27,515 nucleotides of DNA from JBFJKD01 sp041601945 (GTDB lineage Bacteria > Pseudomonadota > Gammaproteobacteria > Pseudomonadales > Porticoccaceae), in assembly GCA_041601945.1 (NCBI GenBank), contig JBFIHG010000033.1, positions 1 through 27,515 of the forward strand. Reading direction: 5' to 3'. Position 1 is the stretch's first letter; each line of letters opens with the position of its first letter. A model generated the notes under the pieces. The model was given only the letters and a program-made list of their open reading frames with translations. It was not told where the DNA came from and ran no database searches. A program made the translations under genes and the position numbers. Below, piece by piece: positions 22,664 through 27,515 of the stretch.

Positions 22664-23671
22664 TTAATCGTTGACGATAGCGTCATCGGTTGACGCAAAT
22701 AATTCGTTGACCGGCAGGCGTTCGATACCGCCGCGCATGCTCGCTAGATATACGTAGCGGGCGTCCTCGGCGATGGCCGTAATATCCACCCGGTTGGGTC
22801 GTTGCCGGTTGTGCAAAACAGTGCCATCCGCGCCAACCTCAAGCACGATGCCGCCGCGCCCCACCATTACCACGTTCCCGCTAGCGGGTGCGGTAGTTGC
22901 CGCAAGTAAAAATTGGTCGCTGTTTGTGGCAACTTCTCGCCATTGTTCTAGCTCATTCTCAGCAGGCACTAAATCCAGTTGATACGCTTTACCACTCATG
23001 CCGTACAGCAGAAACTGACCCGCAAGTTCGGTCACCCCAAAAAATGTGCCAGGATATGGTGATTCGACCACACGCCATGTAGCTTGCCCGGCGGAGCGTG
23101 CAAACACGCCGCCGCGCTCGGCGGCAATCACTGCACTGCCGTCGGGTAATTCATGGAAGGCGAATAAATGATTCTGATACCATTCTTCGACGGACAGCAC
23201 CTCCAGTGACCAGTTCTCGCCACCGTCGCTAGTACTCCACAACTCGCCGTCGGTGCCCAGCACCACACCCCGGTTGGCATTTTTGAACCAGACATTCAGG
23301 TAATAGCGCTCTTCTTCGGGCTTGTAACGAACCACCTGCCAGCTTTCCCCACCATCCAGGGTTTTGAGAATGGTGGATTCGTGGCCCACAGCCCAACCGG
23401 TAAGAGCGTCGGTAAACGTCAACGCTGTCAGCGTTGCATCCACCGGGGACGGTATTTGCCGCCAACTCTCTCCCTGATCATCGGAGCGCAAAATAATGCC
23501 GCGCTCCCCCACCGCCATGACGCTATCCTGATTAATTGCGATATCCAGAAATACGGCCCGGGTAGCAAGGGGTACAATTTTGGCGGGTCTTGGCGCCTCG
23601 CTGGCTTGCGCCAGAGCGGCGAACAGTTGGCTAACAAAAAGTATGCCGATAATTACTGCGGATAATCTCAT
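22664..23671 (-). CDS. YCF48-like periplasmic beta-propeller with Asp-box repeats
   Basis: This 335-residue protein has an N-terminal signal peptide (hydrophobic to about residue 20, then AQASEA). Asp-box type repeats follow: RSDDQGESW, KTLDGGESW and STSDGGENW are clear, and a degenerate ARSAGQATW comes later. This is the BNR/YCF48 propeller seen in the photosystem II assembly factor HCF136, but in non-photosynthetic proteobacteria the family typically sits beside MMPL-type RND genes. There it is thought to be an accessory periplasmic protein (inference from gene neighbourhood). It ends 12 nt before the RND gene. A 109-nt gap with a strong hairpin separates it from the DUF1329 gene upstream. 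Confidence 0.88.
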   Translation of the reverse strand: MRLSAVIIGILFVSQLFAALAQASEAPRPAKIVPLATRAVFLDIAINQDSVMAVGERGIILRSDDQGESWRQIPSPVDATLTALTFTDALTGWAVGHESTILKTLDGGESWQVVRYKPEEERYYLNVWFKNANRGVVLGTDGELWSTSDGGENWSLEVLSVEEWYQNHLFAFHELPDGSAVIAAERGGVFARSAGQATWRVVESPYPGTFFGVTELAGQFLLYGMSGKAYQLDLVPAENELEQWREVATNSDQFLLAATTAPASGNVVMVGRGGIVLEVGADGTVLHNRQRPNRVDITAIAEDARYVYLASMRGGIERLPVNELFASTDDAIVND

Positions 23672-23714
23672 AAGAGAATCACATACCCTTTAACTTGTGA
23701 ATAGTGTAGACAGT

Positions 23715-23740
23715 ATTCGGGCGGCAAATGCCGCCCGAAT
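23715..23740. other. Strong intercistronic hairpin (11-bp perfect stem)
   Basis: ATTCGGGCGGC at 23715-23725 and its exact complement at 23730-23740 enclose an AAAT loop, between the DUF1329 stop and the YCF48 start. No U-run follows on the minus strand, so it is more likely a partial terminator or an mRNA-stability element that lets the first two genes be expressed above the last two. Confidence 0.65.
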
Positions 23741-23780
23741 GGTACTGCTGACAATTTAAACGACAGCGCAAACAATTAAC

Positions 23781-25238
23781 CTAGCGCTGACCGAATTTAC
23801 GCAAACCCTGAGGCGTAAAAATGTCCAGGTTGTAGGGTAGATCTTTCATGTCTGAAAACATCACCAACGGCTTACCGGCATGCTCGTTTTTCACCTGGGT
23901 AAACCAGTACGGGAATGTGGTGTAGCGCCCGTTGATCAGGTCGATCTGGCTATCACCGTAGGCGTTAAACACATTGGCGCCGTAGTACTGGATATTGTAC
24001 TGCTCACCCACGCGCCACAGACGATCCTTGGCATCGTAGGCTTCGAAGCCAAGCCCTATCCAACTGTCTTCGTCAAAATAGGCGGTATGACGTTTGTACA
24101 GATGGCGCATACCCGGCTTGAGAATACTGTCCATGACCCACACCCGATGCAGCTCGTAGCGAATCAGATCCTGATTGATGTGCTTCTTACCGAATATATC
24201 ATCGGAAGTGACATCTTCCTGGGCCAACTTATAGGTGTTGTAGGGCACGTATTTTTCCACGGGGCCAGTGATGGTGTAATCGTGGCGTACTTCACGGCCG
24301 CCAAACCACCACATCCAGCGGCTGGTTACCGTGCGCTGGCCGTCGGAACCAAACGAGGGGCTATCGTGAAAACCAATTTCCGGTGCCTTGCGCACGCGGC
24401 GCTGGCCAGGAATATAGAGAGACACCTGGAAATCCACGTTCTGGGCGTAGTTACAGCCACCGAATACCAGCCCGGATGAGCGCGGCGGTTGCTGAATTTG
24501 CCAGGAGTCACACAGCATGGCGCCACCATCGCGCTTATACCAGTCGCTGTCGCCCAGTTCGCCGGGCTTCGCCCACCAGGTCCACAGCAGGCGGTTTTCG
24601 ATAATTACATCGGTGCGATTACCCTGGGTGTCGATAAGGGCGCCGTTAGCAAACCCGTGTTGGCCCATACCCTGCCATCCGAGGAAGTGGTTCCACCCGG
24701 CTTCATAGGCATTTTTCGGGCGTGGAAACGGCAAACCACCTCCGGGAATCTGATCCGCCAGACACACAATACCCTTCTCTTGACTATCCGGGCACAGCTT
24801 GATCGCCTTAGCCTGTTTCAGGGTCTGCTCATACACCCATTTATCGGCCACCGCGGTACGATGGGTGGGATAAATGTGCATACGAAACGTTTCGGGATAC
24901 TGCTTGAACATACCGACCTGACCCGCTGTCAGCTTATCCATATGCTGGGTGTAATTCTGGGCAGTGATGGTAAACAGGGGTTTTTCGTCGGCAAAGGGAT
25001 CGGGCCAGGTGCCTTCTACACGCCCGGCGGGCACTGGTATGGGCGTGCCCGACCAGGCGGGAATGGTACCCTCGGCGTTGCCCGCGCGCAGAGCGCCGGT
25101 GGCCGTGTATGTAGTCCCCTCCAGACCGATTTCAGCCAGCTCCGCGTCCGTCATGGCCGCCAGTGCCGGCAAGGCCAGCGCGGCCAGCCCGACGACAGTG
25201 CCGACCAGTAGTTTTTTTGCTAAGAATACAGCTTTCAT
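23781..25238 (-). CDS. DUF1329 periplasmic / outer-membrane-associated protein
   Basis: This 485-residue protein has a cleavable signal peptide (LLVGTVVGLAALALPALA, cleavage near residue 27-28) and the DUF1329 (PF07044) features: a mature N-terminus with LAEIGLEGTTYTATGALRAGNAEGTIPAWSG read in two parts, NRLLWTWWAKPGE, PRRSSGLVF-like PPRSSGLVFGG, RRVRKAPE, and TRWMWWFGGREVRHDYT. The family is found in proteobacteria next to DUF1302 genes and is predicted to have a LolA/LolB-like lipid-binding fold, so transfer of hydrophobic molecules across the periplasm is a reasonable guess. No lipobox is seen, so it should be soluble in the periplasm. It follows the DUF1302 gene by 49 nt in the same operon. 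Confidence 0.9.
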   Translation of the reverse strand: MKAVFLAKKLLVGTVVGLAALALPALAAMTDAELAEIGLEGTTYTATGALRAGNAEGTIPAWSGTPIPVPAGRVEGTWPDPFADEKPLFTITAQNYTQHMDKLTAGQVGMFKQYPETFRMHIYPTHRTAVADKWVYEQTLKQAKAIKLCPDSQEKGIVCLADQIPGGGLPFPRPKNAYEAGWNHFLGWQGMGQHGFANGALIDTQGNRTDVIIENRLLWTWWAKPGELGDSDWYKRDGGAMLCDSWQIQQPPRSSGLVFGGCNYAQNVDFQVSLYIPGQRRVRKAPEIGFHDSPSFGSDGQRTVTSRWMWWFGGREVRHDYTITGPVEKYVPYNTYKLAQEDVTSDDIFGKKHINQDLIRYELHRVWVMDSILKPGMRHLYKRHTAYFDEDSWIGLGFEAYDAKDRLWRVGEQYNIQYYGANVFNAYGDSQIDLINGRYTTFPYWFTQVKNEHAGKPLVMFSDMKDLPYNLDIFTPQGLRKFGQR

Positions 25239-25287
25239 AATTATGCTCCCACTCTCGAATTCGTTATTGGTTCAGGCTGTGCAGCAA

Positions 25288-26982
25288 TTAGAACGATGTG
25301 CTAACGCTAATGGCCACAAAGTCCCGATCAGTGGTGCCGTTTAAACGACCCCTTGCCGCGTTGCGCTCAGAGGCTTGGCCATAAAACTGTGTCCAGCTAA
25401 TACCTGCTTTATAGCGCCCACCCTGGTAGCTCGAATCAACCCCAACCGTCAGCGCCTGGCGATCCTCTATAAACAGCTTGCCACCACCGATTTCCTGGGA
25501 GACCCCATCGACGTCCCATTTCCAGGCCACATAGGGGGTCATCTCGAACCGGTCAAACACATTCGCGTAGGTCACATTTTGTAGAATCTGAAAGCCCGAA
25601 AAGTTATTGGTTACGGTCCCTTTACCACCAGGTACCACCAGCGGGCCACCAGGAAAAGGAGCGTAAAGTCCAAGGGCATTACCTTCGAAAAGATCCGTTT
25701 TATTTGTAGGTAAATTATCAATCCACCCATAAGCCACTTCCGCCAGGGTCATACTGCCGTCCGCACCAATGGCATGTACCACGCCCCAGACCCGCTGAAA
25801 AGTAAACTGCACCTGATGGCGATCCACTTCCCCGTAACCTTTTTGGTAGCTGCCCCAGTCGGGCGTCGTAAGAGGGTTTTTCGGTGTACTGTTAACCAAT
25901 GGCGCAGTCAACTGTATTGGCGCGCCATTACGAAAGGAATATTCACCGCCGATAGCCCAACCGCCGATATTGGTATTAAAGGACACGCCGTAGCGCTCAA
26001 TATTTTCCGCATAATCAAGGAAATAGTGGCCACTACCTTTGTAACCAGAAAAGGCCGGAGAGTGGTCATGCAGGTTCTGGTAATAAAACCCTATCTCGGA
26101 GCCATTAAACACCCCGGGCAGAAAACGTCGCAATGCAACGCCATACTGGCCGCCGCTGCTGGCATCGTTATCGCTGACCCGCGTTAACCCACCGCCAAAT
26201 AAGTCGCAGGGACGGCTATCGTATGTAACACAATTTCCACCAGGTGGTTCGCCCAAAATACCATTGCCATCTTTATCGTGACCGCCCCCAGTGCCGGCAC
26301 CATCCAGGGTTGTCCAGAAACTGCCCATGGGGTCAATAACTACCGGGTCAAAATCCAGTAGCACAAACCCTTCCAGGGTCCAGTTTTCCAGGAAGTTATA
26401 GGTGGCGTAAATTGCATCGGTGCCGACAAATGCGTCTTTTAACTCCCGACCCGGCGAACGCAGGCTGCTCAGGTTTACGGTATTAATATCATTCAGGGAG
26501 CCCTGAATAAAGGTGTTCTCACCCCAGCTAATCACCTGTTTACCGATGCGTATCATTAATTGCTGGTCGTCGCCGAAGTAACCGTACACATAGGCGTCGG
26601 TCAGATTTTCCTGGCTCTCCAGCTCTTCCTTGGCTTCGCCGCGCAACTTGGCATCATTGCCCTCGAAGTCGAAAAAGGCGTTGCCACGCACCAGCGCCCC
26701 GTAGTTGTTGCCCCACTCCAGCGCTAGTGTCACCGACGCGCGCACCTGGTTACTGAAGATGTCGCCGCGGTCGGGGTACAGCGCCCGGTTACCGTAGGCA
26801 CCGCTATTATCGGTTGCCGCGTCGTCGGTGCGAAACTGCAGCCCGTAGGTCAAGTCGGTATCCAGCGCGCCGGAAAGATCGCCGTTTCTGAAGTTAAATG
26901 CATGTACTGCCGCCAGCGGCGCACAGGCGAGAATGAAACCAAGACAGGTGGTTGTAATTGATCGAGCGGAGATGTATTTCAT
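25288..26982 (-). CDS. DUF1302 outer-membrane beta-barrel protein
   Basis: This 564-residue protein has a signal peptide (cleavage near VHA-FNF, residue 28) and then alternating aromatic/polar strands throughout. It ends in FVAISVSTSF, the terminal-Phe signature read by the outer-membrane BAM machinery. DUF1302 (PF06980) motifs include DLTYGLQFRT, RGNAFFDFEG, IRIGKQVISWGENTFIQGSLNDINTV and PYVAWKWDVDG. It is predicted to be an outer-membrane channel for hydrophobic or aromatic compounds, based on repeated association with steroid, aromatic and fatty-acid catabolic loci (inference). It is the first gene of the DUF1302-DUF1329-YCF48-RND operon and has a very strong ribosome site. Gly/Asp-rich GGGHDKDGNGILGEPPGGN in the middle could be an extracellular calcium-binding-like loop. 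Confidence 0.9.
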   Translation of the reverse strand: MKYISARSITTTCLGFILACAPLAAVHAFNFRNGDLSGALDTDLTYGLQFRTDDAATDNSGAYGNRALYPDRGDIFSNQVRASVTLALEWGNNYGALVRGNAFFDFEGNDAKLRGEAKEELESQENLTDAYVYGYFGDDQQLMIRIGKQVISWGENTFIQGSLNDINTVNLSSLRSPGRELKDAFVGTDAIYATYNFLENWTLEGFVLLDFDPVVIDPMGSFWTTLDGAGTGGGHDKDGNGILGEPPGGNCVTYDSRPCDLFGGGLTRVSDNDASSGGQYGVALRRFLPGVFNGSEIGFYYQNLHDHSPAFSGYKGSGHYFLDYAENIERYGVSFNTNIGGWAIGGEYSFRNGAPIQLTAPLVNSTPKNPLTTPDWGSYQKGYGEVDRHQVQFTFQRVWGVVHAIGADGSMTLAEVAYGWIDNLPTNKTDLFEGNALGLYAPFPGGPLVVPGGKGTVTNNFSGFQILQNVTYANVFDRFEMTPYVAWKWDVDGVSQEIGGGKLFIEDRQALTVGVDSSYQGGRYKAGISWTQFYGQASERNAARGRLNGTTDRDFVAISVSTSF

Positions 26983-26986
26983 CTCT

Positions 26987-26995
26987 TCCTCCCCC
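26987..26995 (-). promoter_or_regulatory. Very strong ribosome binding site of the DUF1302 gene
   Basis: On the minus strand GGGGGAGGA lies a few nucleotides before ATG 26980-26982. It implies high translation, as is usual for major outer-membrane proteins. Confidence 0.7.
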
Positions 26996-27091
26996 TTTAA
27001 TGTTATTTCTAATGGTTATGACAGATATATCAATTTACGCTGTGCACTGTACCGTAATTAATAATCATTCTAAAGAAACTAAATTGCATAA

Positions 27092-27104
27092 GTAGTTTAA
27101 CTAC
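27092..27104. promoter_or_regulatory. Palindrome GTAGTT-T-AACTAC in the AT-rich divergent region
   Basis: A perfect 6-bp inverted repeat with a 1-nt centre lies midway in the 282-bp AT-rich region (26983-27264) between the divergent DUF1302 operon and the MFS gene. It is a candidate operator. I could not assign a convincing promoter on either strand, and nothing else in the region stands out apart from its much higher AT content than the flanks. Confidence 0.35.
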
Positions 27105-27264
27105 ACATAACTTAATTAACTAAACACTTAATAACTATGGTACATTTTCACTGGACAGGATGCTCATTACTGATGTTACCTCGAATGGCCGTGTGCTGAC
27201 GACGGGACAACTATCATCCTGAGTCAAGCGCTTTATATGCCCCCAACTTTACCAATAAACTACT

Positions 27265-27515
27265 ATGCCGAGCTCCGCACCTACCCCTTCTAATTCTGTC
27301 TGGACACCGCTGTCTTACCCTGTCTACCGGGTGATGTGGATCGCCATGGTGATCTCCAATATCGGCACCTGGATGAACGAGGTGGGGGTGACCTGGATGA
27401 TGGCGAGCCTGGCCTCCTCCAACCTGATGATAGCGCTGATCCAGACCGCCGCTACGCTACCCTTTCTACTGGTAGGCTATCCGGCCGGCGCCCTGGGGGA
27501 CATCGTTAATCGACG
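27265..27515 (+). CDS. MFS transporter, MFS_3/EntS-like (partial, 3' end outside window)
   Basis: The first 83 residues are present. They begin with a polar N-terminus (MPSSAPTPSNSVWTPL) and continue with two hydrophobic helices: VMWIAMVISNIGTWMNEV then MIALIQTAATLPFLLVGYPAG, followed by the MFS loop GALGDIVNR. The phrase SNIGTWMxxVxxxWMM with PAGALxDxxxR is characteristic of the MFS_3 group (PF05977, related to the enterobactin exporter EntS). Family members export siderophores or other small molecules, and the substrate here is unknown. ATG 27265-27267 is the first start in the frame, and its ribosome site is weak. It is divergent from the DUF1302 operon. Confidence 0.85.
   Translation, partial: MPSSAPTPSNSVWTPLSYPVYRVMWIAMVISNIGTWMNEVGVTWMMASLASSNLMIALIQTAATLPFLLVGYPAGALGDIVNR

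Noticed and set aside
24489..25211. A 240-codon plus-strand frame opposite the DUF1329 gene
   Set aside because: It is the shadow of a clear signal-peptide-bearing DUF1329 protein, with no start signal of its own.
1..27515. CRISPR arrays, tRNA or rRNA genes, insertion sequences, integrases and attachment sites
   Set aside because: I looked for regularly spaced repeats, transposase or integrase motifs and RNA gene signatures on both strands and found none.

Overview
The window reads as chromosomal DNA from an aerobic, Gram-negative, probably marine gammaproteobacterium (a Spongiibacteraceae/Cellvibrionales-like organism is my guess, with low confidence). The Gram-negative reading rests on a predicted outer-membrane beta-barrel, a cytochrome lipoprotein, a Tat signal and an RND-family exporter. 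Coding density is high, gene overlaps are frequent, and I see no tRNA, rRNA, IS element or CRISPR array. Both ends cut through genes: a ferredoxin on the left and an MFS transporter on the right.

Layout. (1) 1-7002, minus strand: an aromatic-oxidation block. In transcription order it encodes a ferritin-like di-iron protein of unknown role, an aldehyde dehydrogenase, a zinc alcohol dehydrogenase, Rieske dioxygenase alpha and beta subunits, a PdxA-family (TphB-like) dehydrogenase and, after a gap with a 22-bp-period direct repeat, a XylT/DmpQ-like 2Fe-2S ferredoxin. (2) 7003-7246: a divergent control region. (3) 7247-15371, plus strand: a second catabolic block encoding a UbiX flavin prenyltransferase, a Tat-exported unknown protein, a VAO/p-cresol-methylhydroxylase-type flavoprotein, a cytochrome c lipoprotein, an aromatic aldehyde dehydrogenase, a UbiD decarboxylase, its VdcD-type small subunit and a second, active-site-degenerate VAO paralogue. 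(4) 15565-20000: a tandem-domain carboxymuconolactone-decarboxylase-family protein, a sulfotransferase-family protein, a glutathione S-transferase and a glutathionylspermidine synthetase/amidase. (5) 20285-26982, minus strand: DUF1302, DUF1329, a YCF48-like propeller and an RND/MMPL permease, an envelope transport-type set. (6) 27265 to the end: the start of an MFS_3 transporter.

How they may work together (inference). The periplasmic flavocytochrome would hydroxylate a para-alkylphenol or para-hydroxybenzylic compound. The aldehyde dehydrogenase would carry it to a 4-hydroxybenzoate-type acid, and the prFMN-dependent UbiD/UbiX/small-subunit enzyme would decarboxylate that to a phenol. The divergent operon would oxidise an alcohol or aldehyde to an aromatic acid, dihydroxylate it with the Rieske enzyme and rearomatise it with the PdxA-like dehydrogenase, in the same gene order as tphA2-A3-B. 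The XylT-like ferredoxin hints at a catechol 2,3-dioxygenase just outside the left edge. The DUF1302/DUF1329/YCF48/RND set could move the hydrophobic substrate across the envelope. No transcriptional regulator gene lies in the window.

The most unusual elements are the ferritin-like di-iron protein (two E + ExxH half-sites with identical 34-residue spacing), the VAO paralogue that has lost its phenol-binding and FAD-linking residues while staying in the operon, and the conserved-looking Tat protein of unknown function beside the flavocytochrome.
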